A DNA stretch of 64,000 nucleotides from Pomphorhynchus laevis. Taxonomy: Eukaryota; Acanthocephala; Palaeacanthocephala; Echinorhynchida; Pomphorhynchidae. The stretch covers positions 124,001 through 188,000 of the forward strand of contig WNNJ02002239.1 of NCBI GenBank assembly GCA_012934845.2, written 5' to 3'. The notes beneath the pieces are model-generated. The model had not been told where the DNA came from and did no database searches. It saw only the letters and a list, made by a program, of their open reading frames with translations. Below are positions 47,781 to 59,710 of this stretch, in pieces. The position numbers were made by a program, and so were the translations under genes. Every line of letters begins with the position of its first letter. The stretch's first letter is position 1.

Positions 47781-50207
47781 TCAACCAATCCAACACGCCG
47801 CTCTCCGACTGAACCACCCGGGGTCTTTCACTCCCGAAAAGACAAGTCGGCGTGGACTATGTTGGGTAAGCAAGAGACGAGGAGCGTAAGAAACCGTTCT
47901 TTGCTCTGGGAGACGTCCTCTAGAGAAGAAGACTAATCCCGAGATAGCCCAGGTACCCCAAAGGCGCACCTAAGTTTTCCCTTTCAACGACAGATGCTGG
48001 GCCCGTTTTAGAGCCCAACTAGCTCTCTTCAGAATACGTTTTAGTCTATCCAGGTCAGCTTTCGCCGACCAGTTCACCGAAACGGTGAACCCCAGGTATT
48101 TTACTCGACTTGTGAAGGTAGGGAGTGGATCAGTGGCAAAAATGGAGGCTAGAGCAGAGAGTGCTAGTCTCTTAAGCTTTTGCTTCGTCGCAGGGGAGCC
48201 ATGAAAGACAACCACCTGCGATTTGGCGGAGTTTAGAACAAGATTGGATATGGGTAACTAGTCTTTTAATCTTAAAAAGAAAGGCTGATGTTAGAGACTA
48301 CGTCCTTACACCTGCGTCTACAGAACAGGGCTGTGGTGTCATCAGCGTACACCACTATACGTTGTTCCCGTTGTTTAAATATTTTGAAGAGATTAATGGA
48401 TGCGGCAAGATACAATATAGGAGAAAGAGAGGAACCTTGAGGCACACCCGTAATAGGGTAGAACTGACGCGCATCAGGGTCGTCTTCGTAGTAGAATCGC
48501 TTGGTATACAACAGTATCTCCACTCTGTTAACAATTCTCGCAGGCAACCCGAGGGACCTGAGAGAAGAAATAACAAAAGGAATGGAGATGCAGTCAAATG
48601 CAGCAGAAAAGTCAAGGAAAACAGCCACAACAAGTTGATGACTATTCTCCCGACAGAACTGATGCACTTCACCTACTGCTGAATGGACCGAGCGATTTTT
48701 GACGAACCCATGGAAAACAGGTGGGATTAAATTACGGCTACTTAAATGATCGCGGATTCTACGCGCAAGCGCTTTTTCGTAGATCGATACAAGGGAATTT
48801 TGAATCGAAATGGGCCGCAGGTCTTTAGGACATGAGACCGGATATTTCTTTGGAATAAAAATTCTACGGCTAATGTTGATGCCGGCCACATCGGATGGGG
48901 TGGCTAATAGCATTGTGACGGCCACCTCCCTTCTTTGATCGGCTGTCAAAAGCTGACAGACACGAGAAGAGAGAGGAACGACGGTTTTGGAGGTGCCCGG
49001 AAGAGTCCCCCCAGGCATTGAGTATATCTGGGACAGGTATATCTCTACTCCTGAAGTCTCCCCAAGGAGAGATTGGTTGTGGTGATTGAGTGGCTCCATA
49101 ATTGTGTAGGGATAGTGACTGTTCCAAGACTCTGTCTAGGCCTATACTACCAATCCACCCAGATGCTCTATCCCTCCAGCAAACAAACTTCTCTCTCTTG
49201 AATATCTTCCAGAAGGAAGACTGAGAAGGGTTAAGACGAGCAATGTTCGTCTTATCCTTACTCAGCTGGAACCAGTATCTGGTACGCCAGTATTCATTCG
49301 AGAGCGTCCGTTTGGCGGGAGGAGAGAGGTCAGGGAGATGCAGCAGTTTAGCTAGGACCTTAAGTTTTGTCGGAGTGGGGCTGAAAATGCGACCTTTATA
49401 GGTAGTCGATAAAAACGCGGTGGCTTGCGAAGAGAGATAGGAATTAAATCCGAATAAACTCTCATTGCCAATTCGCGAGAAGCGTTAGATAGCTGCTCGG
49501 AAGAAAGCCACCCTGATGGGATCAAAGTATAATCTTCTATGAAACAGGGAATCCTCTTCTATCCGCCAACAAATCAGGTCATGGGAGGTGGACAGATGTT
49601 GACGCGATTGCTCCGTGCAGAAGGGTTTAACCAACCGCTTCTCGTGTTACAATAATAAGTCTAGGAGTGAATTAGTTGATGTGCAATGAAAGGTGGGTGA
49701 CGGTGGTTTAGTTATAAGTTAACCGTTCCTGGCTCTGCGGAGTGCTGCATTAATCCAACAACCAGTTCTGTCGTTAAAGTCACATAGTACCATGTCATAG
49801 CCGCCGTCAATTATCCCATCCAGGAGGACACTGTTCTTGTGAATCTTTACTGGACGAATATATACGCTGGCTAGACTGAGGCGTTTACCGTTCTTGATGA
49901 GTAATACTACTAAACAAAACAAGGCTGGACACGAGTAGTTTAAAATGAGAGAGGATCTTAAGGAGCATTTAACTAAGGTCAAGGGTCCTTGAGATGAAGA
50001 GGAGTGAGGAGGGGTTATATACGGAGTATAGTGGGTATAAATGTGCTTAGGGATAAATCGAGTAATTTCCTGGGGTATACGGATATACCGCGTCTCCTGA
50101 AGGACTATAACATCTGCGTCTCTACCAGAGAGGAGCCTAAGGGCTGAAGCACCTCCCGAATTCCACTGAATAATATTCAGTGAAAAAAGCTCGGGCTTAC
50201 TCACCAT
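47781..50207 (-). pseudogene. LINE A2 ORF2
   Basis: The endonuclease half begins MVSKPELFSLNIIQWNSGG, with LQETR, and with CDFND where A1 has GDFND. After degraded sequence the RT half (49099-48272) has DLRPISIQNS, FLDFSAAFDCIS, GVPQGSSLSPILY and YADDTTAL, then the C-terminal part to about 47781. As in A1, the two halves are out of frame by one extra base in a G run (TGGGGGGAC near 49010). Confidence 0.8.
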
Positions 50208-51469
50208 TGTGATGAATTAGTTGGATTGGGAACTGTCAACCTAGACTGAGCTAGGTGTAAGGGGGTTACCTCCTTACCACCAGCCCCAGCCTTAGGTGAC
50301 GCCCCCTGGGCGACACTATCTTCATTTCCCATTTGAGACCTGCCCTTGAGAAGCTTACCCATTTTCAAGGGTGGAACTTTAGGGGCCGAAGCCCCCCTCT
50401 TCTTAGTTGCTGGAATTGGTGGAGTTGCAGGAACAACTGGCGTCCCGAGGAATGAATTAACCAAATTCTTGACTAGCTCCTCCATGGAGGCTAATGTAGA
50501 ACGTTTGCTATAATCGATCAAACGGATGATGTCAGAATCGGAGAGTTTACAAGAGTAAGCATTTTTGTTAGTAGCTTCAGCAAAGGATCTGGGAGGAGAA
50601 GTAACAAACAGAGCCTTGTAAGCTTCGAAAGCTTTACATCTCATTGACCACGCTGGGTGGTTTAGCTTGCAGTTAGAGCAGAACGCAAGGGCCGAACATT
50701 TAATACCCGCCACAAAATCTGGGCAAGTGTCTTGTCCGCAAACCCCGCATTTCTGGGGGAGGCACATGAGGACTTCCAGTGTCCCCACATATGACATCCG
50801 CCACAGTGGGGGTAAGTTAGATTGTCCTCGTCTATTAATACGAATTTCGAATTATATCCCATATAGGGGTTGAGTTTGTTGTTCGATAATAATCTGGCAT
50901 GGCTCATTTCCGCTAAACAAAAGGCGATTGGGAGGGATGAGCCGACCCTCCCCTTGAGTTGTCTTATGTTACTTATTGTAAATTTGTTGTTCAACGAATT
51001 GAAGTCCTCCTCCTCCAATTGAGGAGGGAAATTAATTATTTTTAGAGTGGACATGATTGGTTTTATTTCTATAGAACCGATGTTACTGTAATTTTCAGAA
51101 AAGAAAACCATATATTCTTTTAGATAATCAGGGGTTGAAAAAGAGATTCTAATGGAAGAGTCATAAAACTTCACATTGTTAAATATCACCCTGTTCTCAT
51201 GTATATTTACGAAAGTTTTCAAGAATATTTTGAAATAATTGTGCTTTTCCATTGGCTTAAGTATTTTTATCACACAAAGATTCAGTAGTTATGGGACGGG
51301 GGTAGTACCCCGTCAACATGCTAACAAAAATCGTTACTCACAGATTCCATTTTGGTTGAAGATAACTTATCTTTGTTAGATGAACTGTCCATTACTAGCT
51401 CATTTCCGTTGAATTTTGCTGTGATAGTAGAGTTCTTTGAACTTCCGACACACGCTTTCTCGTTGCACA
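50201..51469 (-). pseudogene. LINE A2 ORF1
   Basis: It starts ATGTGCAACGAG near 51469 (MCNEKACVGSSKN). Breaks follow, then an RRM-like part (NRVIFNNVKFYDSSIRISF) and a first knuckle CGGCHMWGHWKSSC. After a frame change come CGVCGQDTC and the last knuckle CSNCKLNHPAWSMRC. The C-terminal 130 residues are complete here (LVKNLVNSFLG, then a Lys/Pro/Gly-rich tail). It ends NSSQW-stop, and the stop codon lies inside ATGGTGA, overlapping the ORF2 start by 7 nt. This suggests coupled translation of ORF2. Confidence 0.8.
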
Positions 51470-51487
51470 TTTTTGAGATTTTAAAAT

Positions 51488-52706
51488 TATAGATTTAGTT
51501 TTTACACAGTTGTGAACAAATTCATATTATATAAAGCTTAGAAACAAGTCAGTTATAATTGTGCTACTATTACCTCCAATATTATCACCTTTTATTTGTC
51601 TAAAAGGTGATATTATGAAAAATTATTAGCACCTTTGTCTATAAAGTGCCGATATGTGTCTTGATCGTTTACGTTTTGTTAGATATGCGTTTAGTTATTA
51701 TAACATATATACGTATATTTACTTCCGAATATAAGGTTAATTAATTTTCTAACCCTTCTTTAATATCTGCTAAATCAAAATCTGTATAAAGCGTACTAAA
51801 ATCATATATTTTAAAAATTTATTCCTTTTGTGTGCTCTAAAAATTCTTTTGTAGAATTAATACTGAAATAGTGTTTTATACCAGTATTAATTTCGATTAC
51901 CTTGAAATATTTTTTAAAGTGTACTTTAATTACTTTAAGTATTTTATTCATTTAGACAAAAAGTGGTTTTCATGTACATTTGAATGCACTACATATGAAC
52001 CTAGGTTTTATTGGATTTTTATGTAATTTTGGATTCTAATATAATATAGGTATAGTTTTATTATCCGATTCAACCTTTATACCCATTTTATCCATTATAG
52101 AACAGTGACTTGTAATAATTGTTTCAAAACTCAACTCACTACGTTCATATGTTGGATTTACATTTAAATCATTAGAATTAACCTCTTTCATTAGTATATC
52201 ATAATAAAGCTTTTTGCATATAAAGACAAAGTTATTATTAGCTTTATTAATAGTTGTTTCTATATAGTTATTTTTTATTTAGTAAACTTTGAATATATAT
52301 CTTTATTAATTTTATTCATCCTCTTATAATTGCTTGTTATTTTAACTTTCTTTTTAATTTTACCAAATATATAATCTTTACAAATTTTAATCTTAGATGT
52401 ATTTAGGCTTTCGCTAACCATTTTACCAAAATAAGAATTTAAGTCATTATATAAAGAATTGTAAATTTTATTTTTATCTCTATTATTTAATCTACATTTA
52501 TACTCTTTTTATGACATTTTCCTTAATTCACCATTTTCAATTAATTCTAGATTATGAGTGCATATATGTTCATTTATTTTATCAAAATTAAGACTTTTGC
52601 AATTAAATTCTGTTTCTAAAATGTTTCTAATATCATCGCTACATATTGCTTTCAATTCTTTATTATAATTACAAATTTTTCGTCCTAATTGTGGTATGCT
52701 TGTTAA
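51488..52706 (-). pseudogene. Penelope-like element copy B, fragment
   Basis: On the minus strand it runs from the N-terminal region (GRKICNY near 52680) through TTINKANNNFVFICKKLYYD near 52240, NPKLHKNPIKPRFICSA near 52010 and YDFSTLYTDFDLADIK near 51790. It ends in a decayed palm (GGNSSTIITDLFLSF near 51570) at FVHNCVKTKS near 51500. The 3' thumb and tail are missing. It lies between LINE A2 and LINE A3. Confidence 0.75.
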
Positions 52707-52727
52707 CTTCTCTAATTTTTGGGCATA

Positions 52728-55700
52728 AGGGGAACTCCCCCGATACCAAAATTAGCTAACTTAGTGCTTATTAAACTACTAGAGACTCTGGAAAGGCAGA
52801 GTTTATTTAACACCTTTCTAAGGAGGTTTACTGACCAGTTCAAAAAAGATTTATCTTCAACTGTGTTAAATACTATGAGTTTTAAATAAAAATATATTTT
52901 GCCACACCAGATCTGGCCAAGAGTTATATCAAATATTTTAACGGCACGCATGCGAAAATTGCAGCTATTTCGTCTAAGCCGATCATGGCTACGTTAAAAA
53001 TTAACAATATGCTAACATTCCTCTCCGACGCAGATGTATCGATGTTAGAAGAAGAATTATATATATATATATCTTGCGTTCGGTTTATAATCAAAAAAGG
53101 ATTCCCCATCCCGGTGGCCTTCTGCCATGCACCGATGGATGTGGTACAAAACCTGTCGATCTCGACTTCAAACCCCTTCATGGGGTACAATCTAAATTTT
53201 ACAATAATTGAGACCTACCCCCATTGTTATAAGTGTCACCAGTGGGGGCATTGGGCGTCGGGTTATTCCCTATCCCAGAAGTGCGGGGTGTGCGGGGCTT
53301 CTACTATTCATTCTGGAAAATGCATGGATAAACCACACTGCTCTAACTGCGGGGAAGGGGAACACCCCGCCTGGTCAAAAAAATGTTAAAAATTTTAAAG
53401 AATATCAAAAAATGCACGGGTGCTCCAAACCTAGACCGACGACTATTGTGAAAGCTGTCTCGGCCGTTAAAGAAGACAGGCTTCTGATGCAGAAATCCTC
53501 AAACTCATAAAAGGGAAGAATCAGGCCTCGATGGTACACTTTGAGAACTTGATTAAGAATATGATAAATCAACTGTCGGAATTCTTCCGTTCACCTCTAT
53601 TAGGAAAGGTTTACAATTTAAAAAAGGCGCCCAAAAAAAATAGGTTTTTCTCAGAATGTAGCCCCTATGAAGTTAGCATGTAAAACTTTATATGGGCTTT
53701 AGCCAGTACCGGGGAAAATGAAGATAACGCCCGTGGGCAAATGTTTTCACCTTTAGGAACAGGAGATGGAAAGGGTAACCTTTCCGCCTCTTGTTCCGAC
53801 TAGGCGGAAGGCTTCCCACTCAGGTTACACTTTCGCCATGGGAAGTACTCAAGAGCCTTTTTCACTGAATATTCTTTAGTGGAATTCGGGATGTGCTTCT
53901 GCCCTTAGGCTTCTATCTGGTAAATATGCAGATGTTATAGTCCTTCAGGAGACTCGGTCTATCCTTTTCCCCCAGGACATTACTCGATTTATCCCAAAAC
54001 ATATAATCACCCACTTTACTCTGTACATAAACCCTACATACTCCTCTTCTTCTCAAGGTCTTCTAACCTAAGTTAAATGCTCCTTAAGGTCCTCCGTCTT
54101 ATTGAACTTATCCTGTCCTGCCATGTCTTGTTTAGTTATAGCACTTGTCAAGAACTGTAAACGCATCAGCCTAGACAATATCTACATCCTGCCGGGATAG
54201 GTTCACAGGAACCGTGTCATCTTGGAGTGTATTTTAGGTAGTGGCTACAACATGTTACTCGGTGACTTCAACGACAGAACTGGTCCTTGGATTAATGCAG
54301 CACTTCGTAGAGCCAGGAGCGATTATCTTATTCACAAACCACCGACCCCAACCTTTCATTGCTCAACAACTAATTTTCTCCTCGACATATTACTGCTTTA
54401 TTAGATGTGGTTGTTGAAACCCATCTGTACTGAGCAGTCGCGCCAAAAACAGACAATCTCTCATGACCTAGTACGCTGGCGGCTAGAAGAAGATACGTTG
54501 CTTAGAAGGAGGTTTCACTTTGATTCAATTAGAGTAGCCTTCTTTCAGGCAGCTATCCCACTTTTCCGCAGGATAGGTAACGAGAGTTTGACCAAATTTA
54601 ATTCCTACCTCTTCGCAAGCTACCGGGATCCTTTCGACTACCTACAAAGGTCGCATTTACAGTCCCACTCCAATAAAACTCAAGATTATAGCTAAAATGC
54701 TACACCTTTTCAATCTCTCTGCTTCCTTTAGGCAGGTTATCTCGAATGAATACTGGAGTTCTAGATACAGGCTCTAGCTGAGTAGGGACAAGACGAGTAT
54801 TGCTCGTCTTAGTCCCTCTCAGGAATCCTTCTGGAAGATATTCAGGAAAGATAAATTTGTCTGCTGGCGTAAGAGGGCATCGTGGTAGATCAGTAGCGTA
54901 TGCCTTGTTAAAGTCATGGAGGAGTTACTAGCCCTGCATAACTAATGAGCCACTCTTTCTCCCCAACCGATCCCGCCTTTGGGTGACTTCGGCAGCAGGG
55001 ATTTATCTGTTGCGGATATCCTTAACTCCTGGGGCCCACTCCAGGGCACCTCTAAAGCCGTTCCTCCACTCTCTTCTCAGATTTGTCAGCTTTTGACAGA
55101 CGATCAAAGAAGAGAAGTGGCCGTCACAATGCTGTAAGCCTTATCATGCGATGTAGCCTGCATCAGCATCAGTCATAGAATATTTTTTACCGAAGCTAAA
55201 TCCGGTTTCATGTCCTAAAGACCTGCGGCCCATTTCGATTTAAAATTCCCTCATCTCCATCTACGAAAAAGCGCTTGCGCGTAGAATCAGCGATCATTTA
55301 AATAAGCGTAATTTAATCCCACCGAGTTTTCATGGGTTTGTCAAAAGGCGCTTGGTTCATTTAGCAATTGGTGAAGTGCACCAGCTCTGTGAGGATAACT
55401 GTCATCAGCTTGCTGTAACTGTTTTTCTTGATTTTTTTGCTGCATTTTACCAGATCTCTATTCTCTTCGTTATCTCCTCTCTCGGGTCCCTCGGGTTGCC
55501 TGCGAGAATTGTTAACAGGGTGGAGGTATTGCTTTATACCAAGCGGTTCTATTATGAAGACGACTCTGATGCACTTCAGTTTTACCCTATTACAAGTGTG
55601 CCCAAGACATTTAAACGTGATCATCATCTTGTGATATACGCTGATGAAACCACATCCTTGTTTTCAGAACGCAGGTGCAAATATGTAGTCTCGGACATTA

Positions 55701-56365
55701 GCCGTTTCTTTTTAAGATTAAAATATCAGTTGCTAACATGCAATCTTATTTTAACAACTAAAAATCGCAGGTGGTTGTCTTTCATGGCGCCCCTGCCACC
55801 AAGAAGAAGCTTAAGAGTTGCACTCTTCTCAATTTTGCAGCCTTAAGTACTACCGATCTTTACGAGTCGAGTACAATATCAGGAGTTCACCGTTTCCGTG
55901 AATTGGTTGACAAAAGCTGACCTGTATAGACTTAATCGTATTCTGAAGAGAGCTAGGTGGGCTCTAAAAAGGGGCCCAACATTTGTCATTGAATGGGAAA
56001 ACTCAAGTACGTTTTTGTGGTAGTTGGGCTATGTCAGGATTATTATTCTTCTTCTCTAGAGACGTCCCCCAGAGCAAAGACTAAGGTTTCTCAAGCTCCT
56101 TATCTCGAGATTATCGACCATAGTCCGCCTCGACTGGACTCTTAGGGGTGTGTTAAACCCCGGGTGGTCAGTCGGAAGGCGGCGAGCTGGTGCGGCCGGG
56201 GAAGGGCTCAGATTCCTCTGAACCTGAGGCTGTAAGTGTTGTAGAAGATGATACCAAAGTCGTCGACAAGAATATTGAATATGTGTACTACTTAATCGCT
56301 GTTTTTTATACTGTTTCGTTGTTTTCTTTCTTATCGGTTGTTATTGTCAATAAAATCTGTATTTA
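52728..56365 (+). pseudogene. LINE A copy A3, 5'-truncated and broken
   Basis: It starts inside ORF1 (CCCCGATACCAAAATTAGCT near 52738). Knuckles CYKCHQWGHWASGY and CSNCGEGEHPAWSKKC lie at 53220-53390. The ORF2 endonuclease (LGDFNDRTGPW near 54260) and RT (FLDFFAAFYQIS, IYADETTSLF) follow. The 3' UTR ends near 56365 after GTCAATAAAATCTG. RT motif B is lost. The endonuclease-RT linker near 55030 (NSWGPLQGTS) reads through in one frame, unlike A1 and A2. Confidence 0.75.
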
Positions 56366-56480
56366 TTTATTTTGTGTGCTTTTTCAATAACTCATTGTAA
56401 ATGTTGATTTTATATTAAAAGTTGTTTAAGCACACGTCGTTTACTAAAAGCTGTTTTATTTAATGTATCATTGTGTTTAG

Positions 56481-57241
56481 AGCCTACAAGGTTTTATCAG
56501 AAAATAGTAATCAGCTCACAGATATTGACCTGCTTGAACTGCCTTATTCCCGAAGTGATTACAAATATATTTTAATGCCCGCTGCCCTTGAAGTTCTCCG
56601 ACGAGCATGTGAACTTGAGTTTGTTTATTGTACCGAAAAGAACGAACTTAATTTTATAAATAACCGTATCGACGAACAATTTCTTTCTATCGAAGTAATT
56701 TGTGCAATCTTTGCATATTTAATACCGACCAAAAATTCTGTTACTTTCACACTTACAACTCGAGCCAATACATATCAAAATCTATACACATTCAAAGCTT
56801 TATTAACAAAAGCTCTTCCGAACGTAGAGCCGATGTTTCAAATATCAGGTTCGTTATCATTTTGTTTTTAGTTTTTGCTATTCGATAAACTTACTTGAAA
56901 CTTTTTACCGTATTTTTATATTTTTCCAAATAAAAGAGAGGTTTACTCATTGATTAAACGGGATATAATGAAATAAATTTATTTTCAAAAGTTAGTCGAA
57001 AAAACACATTCTAATATGTTTTGTTCTGATAGCAGTTAGTTATCGAACATTTGATTAACTTTCAAGAATTAAATTTATTTCACTCTCTCTTGTTCAATTG
57101 ATAATTAAAACATATGATTAGCAATCGATTTATAACAAACATTTGCTTATTAAAGTAATTTGTCAATCTTTTTGATTTCTACTAATACGTATTCACTACA
57201 ATGTGTCTAATTTTATTCCAGTGATGCTCTTGAAATTATAA
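56481..57241 (+). CDS. 3' end of a second unidentified host gene
   Basis: Exon 56481-56848 follows an acceptor TTGTGTTTAG and encodes about 122 residues without transposon motifs (AYKVLSENSNQLTDIDLL, then YILMPAALEVLRRACELEF, IEVICAIFAYLIP, TFKALLTKALPNVEPMFQIS). It ends at CAG/GTTCGT. A 373-bp intron could lead to TTTATTCCAG at 57221 and a last exon of 20 nt (57222-57241) that closes the split codon as Val and ends MLLKL-stop. The first exon is well supported by its length and composition; the tiny last exon is a guess. The protein looks soluble and helical. I do not recognise it. Earlier exons must lie left of LINE A3, so that LINE would be intronic. Confidence 0.5.
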
Positions 57242-57371
57242 AACCGCGCTGGAAATGCTCTCACAGCCTATCAAACAGTTAAATTAAATTATTTCCTTTG
57301 GGAGTGCATCTCATGTGGCCAACTACACCGAGTAAAACGCACTTCCAGCCGAATTATTTAGAGAAATGGGA

Positions 57372-57860
57372 ATTACAACCTTCGTCGGGAAGTTTAACCC
57401 TGAATGCGCCTACCACAGATGCCTAACCTACAATGAGACGTTTCGACTTTAGTCAACTCATCACTACAGGGTGATCTCATCAGTGTGGTCCTGTAGCTAC
57501 ACCACTTCGACAGTATTTAATCATCATTAAACATCTGAAAGGAATTCACTAAGCGCACGCTCCTCCACCGGTGACCAGCCTTACATCTGGTATGGTTTGC
57601 GTAAGCAGTGGTTTCACAGGACAGCACGTGTGCTATCATTTCTTTCTTCATCACCTTATTAAGGTTGCTAAAAAAGCAACACACGTTTGTGTACAGTTGC
57701 AGCACAATGCACAAGCAAAAGCTCTCTAGCTACAAGGCACGAACATAAGCTCTCTAGCTACAAGGCACGAGCAAAAGCTCTAGTCCAGATGCTAGAGCAT
57801 CTGCGAGATAGCATCTGCTAGATAAGTACACTCCACATATATTGGCTATATGATTAAAAC
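57372..57860 (-). repeat. repeat family E, copy 1 (ribozyme-bearing, SINE-like)
   Basis: It shares with copy 2 (59.2-59.5 kb), in order on the plus strand, TACAACCTTCGTC.GGAAG, ATGCGCCTACCACAGA, the hammerhead candidate, CACCACTTCGACAGTA, CTCCACCGGTGA and ACATCTGGTATGGTTTGCGT. The minus strand is the ribozyme strand. The block 57715-57790 adds two and a half direct repeats of about 28 bp (AGCTCTCTAGCTACAAGGCA). The far end resembles the start of the inverted copy at 59.1 kb. Confidence 0.65.
57412..57489 (-). ncRNA. hammerhead ribozyme candidate E1
   Basis: Minus strand order: stem I ACCACA (57489-57484), CTGATGA (57483-57477), a 32-nt stem II region starting GA and ending TC, GAAA (57444-57441), stem III CGTCT..AGGCA, T, then C (57418) as cleavage base, and stem I TGTGGT (57417-57412). 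Stem I is six perfect pairs. Stem III has five of six. The stem II region is unusual: outer GA:TC pairs around a TCAC..GTGA hairpin. Confidence 0.6.
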
Positions 57861-58869
57861 TATGTAGTGTATATTATTGCCAGTCATATCAGAATTTAGC
57901 CGACATTTGCATAATTTTGTGGCATATATGCATTTTAATGTAATGTATGTAAACCCTTTCACGTCGATCAAACAGAACATATACGTATTAAATTATACTT
58001 AGATGTTATTGAAAATGCACAACCGAGCAAAAGTGCATATTTGCCGTCTCCGAACACTCTATGAACATAGTAGGTTCAATATGAAGCTTTAATATCAAAA
58101 TGAAAAATGGGAACTAATTAAAGACATGTATAAACGTTAGAAGCGACATCATCTTCAAGAATAACATCTTGAAGATGTAATGTTAAAATGTCATCTTCTG
58201 ACATTTTATTAATTTTACATGATAAAAATGATTGAATGCTTTCTTGCACTAATTGACAAATAGAAAAGCAATCATAATTTGCTTACTTTTGTGTTCACGA
58301 TTTTATATATTTTTTAACACGACGATCATAATGTTTTGGCTGCTACTAAAGTATTGGATTATGAAAATAATTTACTAAATCCAATTTTTAAAAATTATAT
58401 GAATACAAAACAAGTATAATATTATCGTCATATATTGTAAATACGTACTTAATAATTAATATGTGGGCAGCTAATGAATTTATTTTAAACTAGCGAACCA
58501 TTAGTCAGTGCACTGATCATTTTATCGGTGATTAATGAAGTCATATTCAAAATATCGAAGCTTTAAAATTTGTTATAATTTTGAAAATAAATAAATTCTA
58601 TTTTATTATTTTATTTTGCTAGCTGCTGCTAATATCATCAGAGACTGAAACATAATATTTAATCGGCATAAATGATTCTGACGTCAAACAAAACGTCAGC
58701 ATAATATTTCATCATCAAAAACGAATCAATATGCCTTGTTTTTGTTTATGATGCTAGACATAAAAACAGAATACAGTATAGTTTTATTGATTCCACTCCT
58801 GAATTCCAAGTTAATAAAATAAATAGATCAGCAGAGGTTACTTTTAAGAAATAACATTTATATTTATGT
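57861..58869. other. A/T-rich DNA, one small palindrome
   Basis: CATCTTCAAG and CTTGAAGATG form a perfect 10-bp inverted repeat near 58147-58176. I see no gene or transposon here. Confidence 0.5.
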
Positions 58870-59105
58870 AAAGTCTGTGACAGGTAATCAGCCTTACATC
58901 TGGTATGGACTGCGTAAGCAGTGGCTTCAAGGAAAACACGTGCGCTATCATTTCTTATTTCATCAGCTTACTAAGGTTGCTAAACATGCAACACACGCTT
59001 GTACACAGCTGAAACACAATGCACTAGCAAAAGTTCTTTAGCTACAGTGACGAGCAAAGCTCTAGCGCATTTGCTAACATTCATCACTCCACATATAGTG
59101 ATTAT
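58870..59105 (-). repeat. repeat family E, body-only copy
   Basis: It matches the body of copy 1 (CAGCCTTACATCTGGTATGG, GCGTAAGCAGTGG, AAGGTTGCTAAACATGCAAC) but lacks the ribozyme part. It ends immediately before the inverted-repeat copy. Confidence 0.7.
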
Positions 59106-59108
59106 ATG

Positions 59109-59710
59109 AATTGGAAACTACTGGTGACGTTATATTAATAAGAAATACATTCAATACAACTCTTTTAATTTACACGAACAGGAAATTATAAACTTGTATG
59201 CTTCTTTACAACCTTCGTCAGGAAGCTTAACCTGGAATGCGCCTACCACAGACGCCTAGCCTCTAATGAGGCGTTTCGATCTTAGTCTAAACATCACTAC
59301 ATGTGGTCTCATCAGTGTAGCCATGTAGCTACACCACTTCGACAGTACTTAATCCTCAGTAAACCTCATAAAGGAATTGACTAAGCACACGCTCTCCACC
59401 GGTGAACAGCCTTACATCTGGTATGGTTTGCGTAAGCAGTGGTTTCACAGGACAGCATCTGTGCTATCGTACCTTCCTTCATCAGCATACTAAGGTTGTT
59501 GAACAGTCAATACGCTTGAATACAGCTGAAGAACAATGTACGAAACGCCTCATTGGGGACTAGGCGTCCGTGGTAGGCGCATTCCGGGGTAAGCTTTCCG
59601 ACGAAGGTTGTAAAAATGCATGCAGATTTATACTTTCCTGTTCGTGTTTATTTAAAAAGTTTTATTGAAATTCTTTCTTATTCATATTACGTCACCAGTA
59701 GTTTTCAATT
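59109..59710 (-). repeat. repeat family E, copy 2 as a 170-bp inverted repeat
   Basis: Arms 59109-59278 and 59541-59710 are both 170 bp and are inverted copies of each other with moderate divergence. They enclose 262 bp of family E body. The outer ends read AATTGGAAACTACTGGTGAC and its inverse. The left arm plus the first part of the spacer hold ribozyme E2; the right arm holds the 3' half of the same motif on the plus strand (GAAACGCCT..AGGCGTC). Confidence 0.75.
59243..59322 (-). ncRNA. hammerhead ribozyme candidate E2
   Basis: Minus strand order: stem I GGCTACA (59322-59316), CTGATGA (59315-59309), a 31-nt stem II region GACC..GATC, GAAA, stem III ACGCCT pairing AGGCGT perfectly over six pairs, C (59251) as cleavage base, and stem I TGTGGTA. 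Stem I has six pairs, two of them wobbles, at positions where E1 has Watson-Crick pairs. Core boxes are intact. Confidence 0.65.

Larger units (their letters stand above)
47640..51482 (-). mobile_element. LINE A copy A2, near full length
   Basis: A minus-strand copy with ORF1 at the right and ORF2 at the left. The 3' UTR ends with TTAATAAAATCTTTATTATT at about 47640. Its 5' end abuts a minus-strand PLE fragment near 51485. It is diverged from A1 at many synonymous sites and has several more defects. No clean target-site duplication was found. Confidence 0.8.

Noticed and set aside
57517-57714. 65-residue ORF on the minus strand of family E
   Set aside because: It is not kept open in the 58.9 and 59.4 kb copies. 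The repeat appears to be non-coding.
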